From Bacteroidetes bacterium HLUCCA01 (GTDB lineage Bacteria > Bacteroidota > Rhodothermia > Balneolales > HLUCCA01), in assembly GCA_001314545.1 (NCBI GenBank), contig LIHN01000011.1, positions 1-42,098 on the forward strand: 42,098 nt of DNA. Direction: 5' to 3'. Position numbers and translations under genes: made by a program. Of the stretch, positions 15,966-25,016 are shown piece after piece. Positions within the stretch are counted from its first letter, which is position 1. Each line of letters opens with the position of its first letter. The notes beneath the pieces are model-generated. The model was given only the letters and a program-made list of their open reading frames with translations, was not told the origin of the DNA and did not search any database.

Positions 15966-18476
15966 ATGGGAAAAAAGTCTGTTTCACGCCGAAAATCATC
16001 CCCCTCGCCGGTCATTGCCCCCGACTTCTGGTCGGTCCTGCCTGCCTGGAAACAACATGCTTTCGTAATTCTGGTACTGCTAACCCTACCCGCAATCTTA
16101 CACAGTCCGGTTTTTTTCGGCGGTCAGAATTTCGCTACCCATGACATTATTCAGTGGCGGGCCGGAGCCGAAAGCCTGATAGAACACCGCGAAGAGTTCG
16201 GTGAGCAGGCGCAGTGGTCGGTTTCAATGTTCTCCGGAATGCCAGCTTACGTTATCAGTAATCTGGAACGGTTTCCGCACGTAGACACGCTCGTAATGCC
16301 GCTATTCCGGTCGATGTTCCCGTTGATTGAGTACTGGATTCTGCTGACCGGTGCCTATTTCTTTTTGGTTCTACTGGGTTTCCGACCTCTGGTCAGCGCC
16401 GTTGGTGCCATAATTATTGGTTTCACCACCTATATCCCCATCATCGTTGGTGCGGGGCACAACACCAAATTCATTGCCTATGTCTGGATTCCCTGGGTCT
16501 TTGCCGGGTTCCGGATCATCTTTTCCAAACCGGATCGCATATTGGCCGGCCTGGCCCTGTTCGTGTTTGCATTCATGATGCACATCAGAGCCGGTCATCC
16601 TCAGGTTACCTATTACTTCCTGTTTTTGATGGCTGTGTGGTGGATTTATGAAGGTATTGACGCCTTTAAGGCAGGTACTCTGCCGGGGTGGCTTCGGAAT
16701 ACTGCCCTGCTTATCGGTGTTGGTTTGCTCTCGGCTTTCAGCGTAATGGAACAGTATTGGTCCATATACGATTACAGCACCTATAGCATTCGAGGTGGAT
16801 CGCAATTGGAAGGTACAACCGGTCTGGGCTACGATTATGCCTTTGTGTGGTCGCAAGGCTGGGCTGAGTTACTCACCCTTTCCATCCCCAACCTTTTTGG
16901 TGGAGGTGAGTTGTATTGGGGACCCAAACCCGTGACCAGTGGTCCGCATTATTTTGGTGGACTTGCTACCATATTTTTAATTGCAGGACTCGTACTCGCA
17001 CGGAAAAAACACACCCGGATTTTCCTCACTACGGCCCTACTGGCCATATTCTTTTCACTGGGCAAGCACTTTACCCTGCTCAATGGGTTTATGTTTGATT
17101 ATTTCCCCTTCTTCAACAAATTCCGGACACCGGAAATGTGGCTGATGCTGGCTGTATTCTGCCTTACCGTACCGGCCATGGATGGACTTCAATTCCTTGC
17201 TGATAAAGCCGGCGAGCTCCGGGGTGCATTAAAATCCCGTTTTCTGGGTGCCGGCGGGGCCGTTCTGGCCAGTATGATTCTGCTGTTTGCCCTGTCGTTG
17301 AGCCTGGATTTTGAGAAAGATGGTGAACGTGGTACCATCGCCCAGCAAGTAGCCTCCCAGAATCAGGTATCTCCTGAAGACCCGCGTGTGACGCAGGCTG
17401 TAGACCGCATCATGAATGAACAGCTTCTGCCCGAGCGAAAATCGGCAGCCCAGTCTGACCTCATCCGCTACATCATTATGGGGACTGCAGCGGCAGGATT
17501 AATCGGACTGCTGCTGGCCGGAAAAATAGCACCATCGATAGTTCTTATGGGTATAGTGGCGTTGACTGCCTTTGATATGATCAGTACCGGGAAACGATAC
17601 ATTCCGGAATCGGCCTACAGTCCGAGGGGCATGAGCGTTACCGAAGTTATTGAAGAGCAACGAAGGCCGGTTGATACCTGGCTGGAAGAGGCCGTCAAGA
17701 CGGATGAAGGTTGGTCGTACCGGGTATTCCCTCTGGGCGACAATGCCTTTAACAATGCTGTTCCCGCCTATTTTTATCCGAGCATCGGAGGGTATTCCGG
17801 TGCCCGGATGAGTATCTACGACGAGCTGCAAGGGGTTATCAGTCAGACGTTGTCCCGGGGAGAGACCGGGAGCCTCAGTCGTATATTATCCATGCTGAAT
17901 GTGCGCTATGTGACGTTCGGCGGCAGGTATCCCGGATACTCGCCCGCTTTCACGCAGGGTCCGGTTATCGCCAACGAAAATCCGGATGTGTTCCCGAAGG
18001 CCTGGTTTGTGGAGGGGTTTGAAGTTGTTGACTCCCCGGAGGCCAGTCTGCAGGCTTTGGTTGACCCTGAAATCAATCTTCGCTCAACGGCCGTCGTATT
18101 TGAACAGCCCGGGGTGACGCCCATGCCGGATTCTCTCGCGCGGGTGCAGATAACGGATTACAATGCCCATCGCATTGAAGCGGAAGTAACCCGAAGTACA
18201 GACGGATTTGTCGTGTTCAGCGAGATCTATTATCCAGCAGGATGGAAAGCCCGGCTGAATGGCGAACCTGTTGAAATACACCGGACCAATCACGTTCTTC
18301 GGGGGATTGCCGTTCCGGCAGGCAGCCACCAGCTGGTCATGCAGTATGAACCGGAGTGGTATAAGCCGGTCAGAACGGTATCGAACATCGCCAATATACT
18401 GGCATTGCTGCTGATTGCCGGTGCTCTGGGGGCAACCTATCTGCCCAAACGAAAGCCCGCCGCCATCGGGGATTAA
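15966..18476 (+). CDS. YfhO-family integral membrane protein
   Basis: Large membrane protein of the YfhO family, thought from distant similarity to GT-C glycosyltransferases to act in cell-envelope glycosylation; the exact reaction is unknown. The 836 residues comprise about 11-13 hydrophobic helices over residues 30-540, including a periplasmic loop after the first with FFGGQNFATHDIIQWRAG (GT-C proteins often carry an acidic residue here). A soluble C-terminal region (about 560-800) has FSEIYYPAGWKARLNGEPVEIHR and RGIAVPAGSHQLVMQY, a typical YfhO ending, and a last helix lies at 805-825. The stop overlaps the methyltransferase stop by 4 bp, tail to tail. Next to a glycan-synthesis island, a role in that pathway is plausible but inferred. 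Confidence 0.85.
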   Translation: MGKKSVSRRKSSPSPVIAPDFWSVLPAWKQHAFVILVLLTLPAILHSPVFFGGQNFATHDIIQWRAGAESLIEHREEFGEQAQWSVSMFSGMPAYVISNLERFPHVDTLVMPLFRSMFPLIEYWILLTGAYFFLVLLGFRPLVSAVGAIIIGFTTYIPIIVGAGHNTKFIAYVWIPWVFAGFRIIFSKPDRILAGLALFVFAFMMHIRAGHPQVTYYFLFLMAVWWIYEGIDAFKAGTLPGWLRNTALLIGVGLLSAFSVMEQYWSIYDYSTYSIRGGSQLEGTTGLGYDYAFVWSQGWAELLTLSIPNLFGGGELYWGPKPVTSGPHYFGGLATIFLIAGLVLARKKHTRIFLTTALLAIFFSLGKHFTLLNGFMFDYFPFFNKFRTPEMWLMLAVFCLTVPAMDGLQFLADKAGELRGALKSRFLGAGGAVLASMILLFALSLSLDFEKDGERGTIAQQVASQNQVSPEDPRVTQAVDRIMNEQLLPERKSAAQSDLIRYIIMGTAAAGLIGLLLAGKIAPSIVLMGIVALTAFDMISTGKRYIPESAYSPRGMSVTEVIEEQRRPVDTWLEEAVKTDEGWSYRVFPLGDNAFNNAVPAYFYPSIGGYSGARMSIYDELQGVISQTLSRGETGSLSRILSMLNVRYVTFGGRYPGYSPAFTQGPVIANENPDVFPKAWFVEGFEVVDSPEASLQALVDPEINLRSTAVVFEQPGVTPMPDSLARVQITDYNAHRIEAEVTRSTDGFVVFSEIYYPAGWKARLNGEPVEIHRTNHVLRGIAVPAGSHQLVMQYEPEWYKPVRTVSNIANILALLLIAGALGATYLPKRKPAAIGD

Positions 18477-19135
18477 ATATTCAGGCAGTTACCGTCGCGG
18501 TAAAAAACCGTTGTTTCGGATCCCATGAAGTCCTGGGGAATAAAACCGGTGAAGCGAAGGCTTCTGAAACCGGCCTGAGTAAGCATATCAAGGGCAGGCC
18601 TGTATTGGGGTCGCTCACTGTTGTCGAAGATGATCACGCCCCGGTGCGATAAGCTTTGCAGTGCATAGTGTGTGCATACAACCCGCATCCTGCCGTCAAT
18701 AATGACGATGTCATAGGGGTTACCTGACTCTGCAATGCTTGCTGCGTACTCGCTTTCTGTGAGATTACGCAAGAGGATGCGGGCATTTTCCGGCAATTCC
18801 GGTTGCAGGGATTCGTACCATTCCTGCACGTGTTCAACGCTGGTTACACTTTGTACGCGTTCAGCCCACCATCGGGTGCTCATCCCCGCCCCAAACTCAA
18901 ATACAGTGGCCTCCGGGGGAATCCGATCAGCGAATGCATCCAGAAAACTGTAGGTAAACCATGGAATTGACGAACCCTCCCGGTTCACTGGTCGACCTTT
19001 TTTCAGTGAATCAAACCACGCCCATTCTGCCAGCGGACTTTTATAGCGAAGCAGCAGATACTGCATGGGTGCCAGTTTGATCAGTACGGGTTCGATGTTC
19101 TTCTTGTAAAAAGCGGAACGAGTAATGGATTTCAT
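18473..19135 (-). CDS. Probable class I SAM-dependent methyltransferase
   Basis: The 220-residue protein has a Rossmann-type motif I, ATVFEFGAGMSTRWWAERVQSVTSVEH (residues about 79-105), in which the glycine-rich GAG and the acidic end of the second strand (VEH) are recognisable. NPYDIVIIDGRMR is a good motif post-II with the acidic pair. There is no signal peptide. The family occurs in surface-glycan clusters, and it sits next to a GT2 gene (23 bp gap) on the same strand. The substrate is unknown; a sugar or lipid-linked glycan is possible. The N-terminal 60 residues are basic and without a recognised domain. Confidence 0.7.
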   Translation of the reverse strand: MKSITRSAFYKKNIEPVLIKLAPMQYLLLRYKSPLAEWAWFDSLKKGRPVNREGSSIPWFTYSFLDAFADRIPPEATVFEFGAGMSTRWWAERVQSVTSVEHVQEWYESLQPELPENARILLRNLTESEYAASIAESGNPYDIVIIDGRMRVVCTHYALQSLSHRGVIIFDNSERPQYRPALDMLTQAGFRSLRFTGFIPQDFMGSETTVFYRDGNCLNI

Positions 19136-19158
19136 GGTTCAGGAATTTAGAAGCTTTT

Positions 19159-19986
19159 TCAGCGCAATCTGCGCGCCAGTTCTTTGGGCCAGAATGATAT
19201 CGGGGTACTGCTGAGTGTTTCCCAAATGGTAACGGGTTTGTTTCTGGCACGACGGATGTTGTGCAGGTGTGCAGCCCTTTGAAGCGGGGTCATGTCCGCT
19301 TTATGCTTGAGATAGCATTGGTAGTATCCCCAGTTAAAGTCCATCTGACTGGTGATGCGATGGGCTGCATCGGTTTCATGTATTACCTGCAGGGGTACCG
19401 CCAGTGTTCCGGCCGGACCAAACCTGCCGACTAACCGGAGCCAGAGGTCGTAGTCCTGGGCCGCTGTCAGGCTTTCATCGAACCCACCCACATTGCGAAC
19501 CCGCTCGGTGAGGGTAAACACCTGGTTGCCGATGAGATTCCGGTACAATAAATCGCTGTGTGTGATATTCCGTTTTTTCCTCCAGCGCACCGTTCTGCTG
19601 CCGGACACAATCAGACAGTCGGCGGCAAGCAAGGACCAGGCGTCAGTCCATGCATCGGTAAATGTTCGGATACGATCGGGCAAAAACTCATCGTCGTCAT
19701 CAAGTCCGGTGATAAATCGGCCTCTTGCCTGGTTTATGGCTTTATTTCGTGAGGCCGGCGCTCCGCAGGTGGATTCATTATGGATTACGGTGAGGGGGAA
19801 TCGGGGTCGACAGGTATCCAGGAATTCGCGCGTGTTGTCGGTGGATGCATCGTTTACCACAATCACCTCGAAATCGTCTGTCGTCTGTTCATCCAGGGAT
19901 TTCAAGGCCCTGCGAAGGAGACTGAGTCGATTTTTGGTGGTCACATAGACCGTAACGAGCGGATTTTCGGTGCCGGTGGTGTTCAT
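19159..19986 (-). CDS. Glycosyltransferase family 2
   Basis: GT-A fold enzyme that transfers a sugar from a nucleotide-sugar. LVTVYVTTKNRLSLLRRALKSLDEQ is the N-terminal strand and first helix. FEVIVVNDASTDNT binds the nucleotide. ITGLDDDDEFLPDRI holds the DxD metal site. FDESLTAAQDYDLWLRLV gives the catalytic ED/QD-type region. I place the start at the ATG at 19986 (275 residues). The longer frame to 20013 begins with TTG and would intrude on the opposite gene's leader. It forms a divergent pair with the next GT2 gene, 74 bp apart. Sugar and acceptor are unknown. Confidence 0.9.
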   Translation of the reverse strand: MNTTGTENPLVTVYVTTKNRLSLLRRALKSLDEQTTDDFEVIVVNDASTDNTREFLDTCRPRFPLTVIHNESTCGAPASRNKAINQARGRFITGLDDDDEFLPDRIRTFTDAWTDAWSLLAADCLIVSGSRTVRWRKKRNITHSDLLYRNLIGNQVFTLTERVRNVGGFDESLTAAQDYDLWLRLVGRFGPAGTLAVPLQVIHETDAAHRITSQMDFNWGYYQCYLKHKADMTPLQRAAHLHNIRRARNKPVTIWETLSSTPISFWPKELARRLR

Positions 19987-20060
19987 ACAAATCAAATTAC
20001 GCATTTTCAGCAAGGATACGCCCTCTTCGAGTGACGCGAAATTTGCGTACTTTTCTGCCT

Positions 20061-20978
20061 ATGACCACCTACACGGCATACAAACCTGGAATTACCGTGG
20101 CGATTTGCACCTACAACAGGAGTCGCTATCTGGCCGATACGCTGCACTATCTCGCCATGCAGACAACGGTTCAAGGTGACTATGAGATTTTGGTGGTCAA
20201 CAACAACTCGACCGATGCTACGGACGAGGTTTTACGGCAGTGGCCGGATGTACGGGCGGTTCGGGAAGATTCCCAGGGATTGTCGTATGCCCGAAACCGG
20301 GCGCTCAGAGAAGCCCGGTTTACCCACACCCTCTTCATTGATGACGACGTGATTCTTCCCTCAGATTTTCTGCGGGCCTGGCAGGCGTTTCTGACCGATC
20401 ATCCGAATGTTTGCCTTGCCGGAGCCCCCATTTATGTCCACTTCGATGACGGAAAACCATCCTGGTTTCCCATGATTCTGGCCCAGATGCTGGGACGGCA
20501 CAAGGCAAGGCCTGAGGGATACCAATACCCTGCGGGCAGTTATCCGCATGGAGGGAATATGCTGCTGAATACACAGACCGCGTTAAAAGCCGGCGGCTTC
20601 AATACCGGAATTGGTCGGACCGGGGCCGTGTTGTCGGCGGGAGAGGAAAAAGACTTTTTTCTGCGGCTGCAGCGGGGCGGCACGCAAATTATGCACAATC
20701 CCAACGCTGTGCTGGGTCACCGGGTGGGCAACGAACGGCTGACGCACGAATACGTGTACCGTCAGGCCCGGGGTATCGGGCATGGTGACGCGCTGGTGAC
20801 CCACGGTATGGCGGCCGTCTGGAAATGGCATCTGAAACAGGGTCTGAAATGGGCTGTGAGCCTGGTTGTAAGCGCGGGATACCTTGCCGGCTTGAGGGCA
20901 GGATGCGCGTTAACGGTACTTCGTTTTCGAATTGAGGTACTCCGGGGATTTCTTCAGGCAAGGCAATCATCCTCATGA
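20061..20978 (+). CDS. Glycosyltransferase family 2
   Basis: A second GT-A glycosyltransferase. GITVAICTYNRSRYLADTLHYLAMQ and YEILVVNNNSTDATDEVL form the nucleotide-binding half, and HTLFIDDDVILPSDFL the metal site. GGNMLLN and GEEKDFFLRLQRGG match the acceptor and catalytic parts of this family. The ATG at 20061 (305 residues) is preferred over an upstream GTG at 20031, because the extra ten residues precede the normal start of the fold. Its stop overlaps the flippase ATG by 4 bp, indicating coupled translation in a glycan-export operon. The C-terminal 40 residues are hydrophobic and may associate with the membrane. Confidence 0.92.
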   Translation: MTTYTAYKPGITVAICTYNRSRYLADTLHYLAMQTTVQGDYEILVVNNNSTDATDEVLRQWPDVRAVREDSQGLSYARNRALREARFTHTLFIDDDVILPSDFLRAWQAFLTDHPNVCLAGAPIYVHFDDGKPSWFPMILAQMLGRHKARPEGYQYPAGSYPHGGNMLLNTQTALKAGGFNTGIGRTGAVLSAGEEKDFFLRLQRGGTQIMHNPNAVLGHRVGNERLTHEYVYRQARGIGHGDALVTHGMAAVWKWHLKQGLKWAVSLVVSAGYLAGLRAGCALTVLRFRIEVLRGFLQARQSSS

Positions 20979-22447
20979 GCCGGATTCAGTCACAGGGTTT
21001 CTGGAACACAATCTTTTCCTACACCGGGGCGGCAATTGGTGTAGTGAATCTGATATTTCTGTATCCGTTTTATCTGAATACCGATGAAATCGGTTTGATA
21101 CGCATTCTGACCAGTGTTTCCATACTGTATGCTCAGGTTGCGAGTTTAGGTTTCAACTCGGCTATTCTCCGTTTTTTCCCGCATTACCGTACCCGGCAGG
21201 GGGCTGGGTTTCCCGCAGCCGTTCTGGTACTTACGCTGGCAGGGTTTCTCGTGGCGACCTTCATCGCCCTGCTCTTCCGACCGGTTGTGGAATCCGTCTA
21301 CCTGGAAAGTTCGGCGTTGTTTGTCCGTTATTATCCCTGGCTGATTCCACTCTCGTTGTTCGTGATGCTCTTCAGCCTGGCCGAAAGCTTCCTGCGGGCA
21401 CTGTATAAGACGGTGGCGAGCCTGTTTTTACGGGAAGTACTACTGCGATTGCTGACTACATTTGGCGTTGTTGCCATCATTGCAGGCTGGTTCACGTTTG
21501 AATGGTTTATGGTCTGGTACATCGCCATTCACGGTATCATACTGATCTTGCTTTTGGTCGGCCTTATCCGGGAGCAGGCCATACGGTTTAACTGGGTGCC
21601 CGGTTTTTTCAGGTACCGCAGGATTAAAAAAGTGATGCAATACGGGCTGGTATCCCTGTTTGCCGGGGCCACCTCCTCGTTTATCACCATTATTGATTCG
21701 CTGATGATCGGAGCCTACCTGACACTGGATGATGTCGGGATTTACAGTATTGCTTTTTTTATGGGGTCGGTCATAGCTATACCTGCGCGAGGTATCAGCA
21801 GGATAGCGGTACCCATGGTAGCTGAGGCCTGGAAGAAAAACAGACCCGATAAAATTGCCGTGCTCTATGCCAGGACCTCACTGCTGCACTTCGCCATCGG
21901 ACTGTTCATTCTGACCGGCATCCTGATTAATCTTCAGGCTGTGTTTACCTTCCTGCCGGATGCTTTTGCTGCCGGAGCCCTGGTGGTTTTCTGGATCGGG
22001 ACGGGACATTTGATTGATATTACCGGGGGCATTAACGGCTACATCCTGATTACTTCCCGACGTTACCACAACGATCTGCTCTTCAATCTTGCCTTTATTG
22101 CGCTCAGCGTGGTCACCAACCTGCTGCTTATTCCGGTTTATGGCATCTCGGGTGCGGCCATGGCCAGTGCGCTGAGTTATCTGGGTATCAATGCCATCCG
22201 TACCGTTTATATCTGGCGGGCTTTTTCGATGCATCCTTTCAACAGAACGTATCTAAAAGTTGCACTTCCCCTGCTGGCGGCCGGATTTGCGGCAGGATGG
22301 ATTCCGCTGACCGGCATACCGGCCCTTGCTGACATTCTGTATCGTTCCATACTTTTCACGGTGCTGGCAGTCGGTTTGGGTTATGTAACCGGTGTTTCCC
22401 GTTTGTTGCAGACTGCGCTTGCTGAGCTGAAAGGGGCGGAATACTGA
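20975..22447 (+). CDS. Oligosaccharide flippase of the MOP superfamily (Wzx-like)
   Basis: A polytopic membrane protein of 490 residues with about 12-14 hydrophobic helices, matching polysaccharide-biosynthesis flippases that move lipid-linked oligosaccharides across the inner membrane. The N-terminal SRIQSQGFWNTIFSYTGAAIGVVNLIFLYPFYL and the mid-protein GLVSLFAGATSSFITIIDSLMIGAYL are characteristic. Near the C-terminus GISGAAMASALSYLGINAIRTVYIWR is the usual PxxGxxGAAxA-type segment. It overlaps the upstream GT2 gene by 4 bp. Together with the methyltransferase and the other GT2 this is a small surface-glycan locus; the polymerase and most transferases are not here. Confidence 0.9.
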   Translation: MSRIQSQGFWNTIFSYTGAAIGVVNLIFLYPFYLNTDEIGLIRILTSVSILYAQVASLGFNSAILRFFPHYRTRQGAGFPAAVLVLTLAGFLVATFIALLFRPVVESVYLESSALFVRYYPWLIPLSLFVMLFSLAESFLRALYKTVASLFLREVLLRLLTTFGVVAIIAGWFTFEWFMVWYIAIHGIILILLLVGLIREQAIRFNWVPGFFRYRRIKKVMQYGLVSLFAGATSSFITIIDSLMIGAYLTLDDVGIYSIAFFMGSVIAIPARGISRIAVPMVAEAWKKNRPDKIAVLYARTSLLHFAIGLFILTGILINLQAVFTFLPDAFAAGALVVFWIGTGHLIDITGGINGYILITSRRYHNDLLFNLAFIALSVVTNLLLIPVYGISGAAMASALSYLGINAIRTVYIWRAFSMHPFNRTYLKVALPLLAAGFAAGWIPLTGIPALADILYRSILFTVLAVGLGYVTGVSRLLQTALAELKGAEY

Positions 22448-22839
22448 TGTGTACACGGGTTGATCTGAGGGCGGGAGCCGTTAAGCAATACGTCGTGCGT
22501 TTGGTATCCGCAGTATGTATTGATGAAAATCAACCGACAGGCAAGTTCGCGCAGGATGGTTATAAATTCGTATTTTCAGCACGCTGTGACAGCACAGGTA
22601 TGTGATGAAGGGTGTAGAGTACACCACGGTTGGCGGCAACCCTGTGTCAACATGCGCCTGTATGTCGGCTGTAATCATGGGTGTACATCACACCACGATC
22701 CGGTATGGAGTTTCACAACCGGGCGTACTATGATGGGTGCGCGTTGTTGCACGCTTAACTAAAACAAGTCCGGCAAGCCGGGCGGCACGAGGATACCAAC
22801 CGGGTCCTCATCCGAACTATCCGAGTAAAGAATCTTTTT
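22448..22839. other. 392-bp intergenic region with two related hairpins
   Basis: No convincing gene was found between the flippase and hisS. A frame of 80 codons at 22520-22762 starts at TTG and resembles no protein. Two similar imperfect palindromes, GGTGTA-GAG-TACACC (22611-22625) and GGTGT-ACATC-ACACC (22680-22694), are each followed by CACG-type sequence (acg at 22626 and 22695). They may be operator sites or RNA hairpins in the hisS leader. Confidence 0.5.
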
Positions 22840-24108
22840 ATGGCACAGGCTCAGTTTACCACACACCACGGCATGGTTGACATCCTGCCTGATGAAGCCC
22901 GAAAATGGCAGCACATTGAATCGGTAATCCGTCAGACCGCGCGGGAGTTTCATTTCGGAGAAATCCGTACGCCGGTGCTGGAGCAGACCGGCCTGATTGC
23001 GCGTGGGGTGGGCGAGCTCACCGACATCGTTTCCAAGGAAATGTTCGCATTTCAGCGGGGTGACGACCAGTACGTGCTTCGACCGGAAGGTACGGCACCG
23101 GTAGCACGTTCTTTTGTTCAGCACCGTCTGGAGCAGCGTGGCGGTGTACAGAAGCTGTTTTACATCGGTCCGATGTTCCGCGCCGAGCGGCCGCAGAAGG
23201 GTAGGCAGCGCCAGTTTCATCAGTTCGGGGCGGAAATGCTGGGCAGTGCCGATCCCATGGCTGACGCGGAGATAATCGCCTTTATGGCAACGGTATACCG
23301 AAAACTGGGCATTACCAACACTGTGCTGAAAATCAACTCCGTAGGCGATCCTGCATCGCGCAAAGCGTACAAGGAAGCGCTGCAAAATTTCTTTGAGCCA
23401 CACCAGTGTCATCTGAGCAATGTATCCAAGACCCGGCTCACCCAAAATCCTATGCGGATTCTGGACTCCAAAGAAGAGGAAGACCAGCCGTTGATTGAGG
23501 ATGCTCCCGTCATCACCGACTATCTCAGCGAGGAGAGTCTGGCACATTATACCGCCGTAAAACGTCATCTGGATGCTCTCGGTATAGCGTATCAGGAAAC
23601 TCCGCGACTGGTTCGCGGGCTGGATTACTACACCCGGACCGCCTTTGAACTCACCAGCCCGGATTTAGGTGCCCAGGACGCGCTGGGCGGCGGAGGCCGG
23701 TATGATTTACTGATTGAAGAAGTAGGCGGGCAACCAACCCCTGCAGTCGGGTTTGCGTCCGGAATGGAGCGGTTGCTCATCGCCTGTGAAGCCCTGGGTA
23801 TTCCGCTTGGAGAAGCATCGCAGCTGGATGTGTACATGGTCACCCGAGGTGAAGAAGCCAGAAACTGGGCTCTGCAACATGCACCTTTGCTCCGGGAAAA
23901 AGGATTGTCCGTAGCGATGGATTACGCCGGAAGGTCGATCAAGGCCCAGATGAAAGAAGCCAACCGTGAGCAGGCCCGTTTTGCCGTAATAGCGGGTGAT
24001 TCCGAACTGGAATCCGGACTGTTCACCCTGCGGGACATGGCTGAAAGCACGGAGACTGCCCTCAGTTTTGATGAAATTCGAACCAAAATCACCCCCACCC
24101 TGAACTAA
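22840..24108 (+). CDS. hisS: Histidyl-tRNA synthetase
   Basis: Charges tRNA-His. The class II motifs are in order: motif 1 around HHGMVDILPDE, motif 2 FRAERPQKGRQRQFHQFGAE (about residues 113-132), the histidine-specific RGLDYYTRTAFEL and GGGRYDLLIEEVGG, and motif 3 AVGFASGMERLL. The C-terminal anticodon-binding domain covers residues 325-420. At 422 residues it is of normal length. The stop codon shares its last base with the ATG of the next gene (TAATG), so the two are translationally coupled. Confidence 0.98.
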   Translation: MAQAQFTTHHGMVDILPDEARKWQHIESVIRQTAREFHFGEIRTPVLEQTGLIARGVGELTDIVSKEMFAFQRGDDQYVLRPEGTAPVARSFVQHRLEQRGGVQKLFYIGPMFRAERPQKGRQRQFHQFGAEMLGSADPMADAEIIAFMATVYRKLGITNTVLKINSVGDPASRKAYKEALQNFFEPHQCHLSNVSKTRLTQNPMRILDSKEEEDQPLIEDAPVITDYLSEESLAHYTAVKRHLDALGIAYQETPRLVRGLDYYTRTAFELTSPDLGAQDALGGGGRYDLLIEEVGGQPTPAVGFASGMERLLIACEALGIPLGEASQLDVYMVTRGEEARNWALQHAPLLREKGLSVAMDYAGRSIKAQMKEANREQARFAVIAGDSELESGLFTLRDMAESTETALSFDEIRTKITPTLN

Positions 24109-24950
24109 TGGCAGCCTTGTTGAAGAAAATTCTTGTGTGGGCCGTACTGCTTACCCTGCTGCTTACACTGTACACCCTTTGGAAGGTGCAACGTACAGAA
24201 CAACAGATCCTGGATTTCGTTGCCACGGAGCTGGTACCAGCCGATACGACGTCCGGCGCAACCCTGGGTGGTGTGGACATTGATGCCCTGGGGGGCACCA
24301 TCGTTCTGCGGGATCTGACCTGGTACACCGCACGGGATACGGCCCTTGTATCCGCCGGGCAGATCCGCGTTGACGTCGGAACATTTAAAAGCCTGCAGAT
24401 GGGATTGTTGCCGGCGGCCTATGTGCTGGCAAGCTTGTCATCGGCTGATGTGGAAGCATCTACCATTACGGTACACTATGATGGTGGTCAGATAAGCATG
24501 CTGGGCCTGGCATGGTCCGTGACGGGCCGGTTGGGACAGGAGCTTCAGCATAGCATTACTGCCCGTCAGGTTGAAACCCGCCTTCTGCCTGAAACCCTCG
24601 GCAATACCGGGGGAACCCTCCGACTGTTCGGTGTGGACACCTCCAACCTCACCTTCGCTTCCATTACCCTGGAGGGGATCACCTCGCAGGAGGAATACCG
24701 TCTTCAGTCCGGTCAGATTTTGCACCGGGGTTTCCGGGCTAGATTTGAAGGTGAGGCACGAATTCCGGCTGATGACAGCCCGTTGTCTGATCTTCAGGTC
24801 CGCGGAAGTCTGGTGCTCGACCAACTCTCCGATCAGGTCAGGACAACGGCAGAGTCGGTGGCGACCCTGCTTGGATTCGCCGTAGTACCCGGCAGCGAAT
24901 CGCTTGAAATTCCCCTGAACTGGGATGGCTCACGTATTTCCGGAAATTAA
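24108..24950 (+). CDS. Single-pass membrane protein, AsmA-like N-terminal region (function unknown)
   Basis: A 280-residue protein with one hydrophobic segment at residues 8-24 and the rest predicted outside the cytoplasm. The part after the anchor (GGVDIDALGGTIVLRDLTWYTARDTALVSAGQIRVDVGTFKSL) has the alternating beta-strand style and wording of AsmA/DUF748-type proteins, in which a membrane anchor is followed by repeated beta strands that describe 'inner' layers. At the end, ESLEIPLNWDGSRISG resembles their closing strands. This resemblance is pattern recognition, not a proven homology. It is coupled to hisS by a one-base overlap, and 66 bp separate it from the peptidase gene. A role in envelope lipid transport would be an inference from the AsmA comparison only. 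Confidence 0.55.
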   Translation: MAALLKKILVWAVLLTLLLTLYTLWKVQRTEQQILDFVATELVPADTTSGATLGGVDIDALGGTIVLRDLTWYTARDTALVSAGQIRVDVGTFKSLQMGLLPAAYVLASLSSADVEASTITVHYDGGQISMLGLAWSVTGRLGQELQHSITARQVETRLLPETLGNTGGTLRLFGVDTSNLTFASITLEGITSQEEYRLQSGQILHRGFRARFEGEARIPADDSPLSDLQVRGSLVLDQLSDQVRTTAESVATLLGFAVVPGSESLEIPLNWDGSRISGN

Positions 24951-25016
24951 GCGGTTGCGATTGATACAGGCATTCGGCTTTTTCTGGCTTTAAACCTTTC
25001 CACTTTAAACAGAGAC

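Noticed and set aside
22520-22762. An 80-codon, cysteine- and histidine-rich frame before hisS
   Set aside because: It begins with TTG, has no family and runs through the two palindromes; cysteines arise from the TGT/TGC-rich repeats.
22448-22839. hisS leader considered as a T-box
   Set aside because: No T-box core sequence (TGGNACCGCG-like) and no specifier loop were seen.
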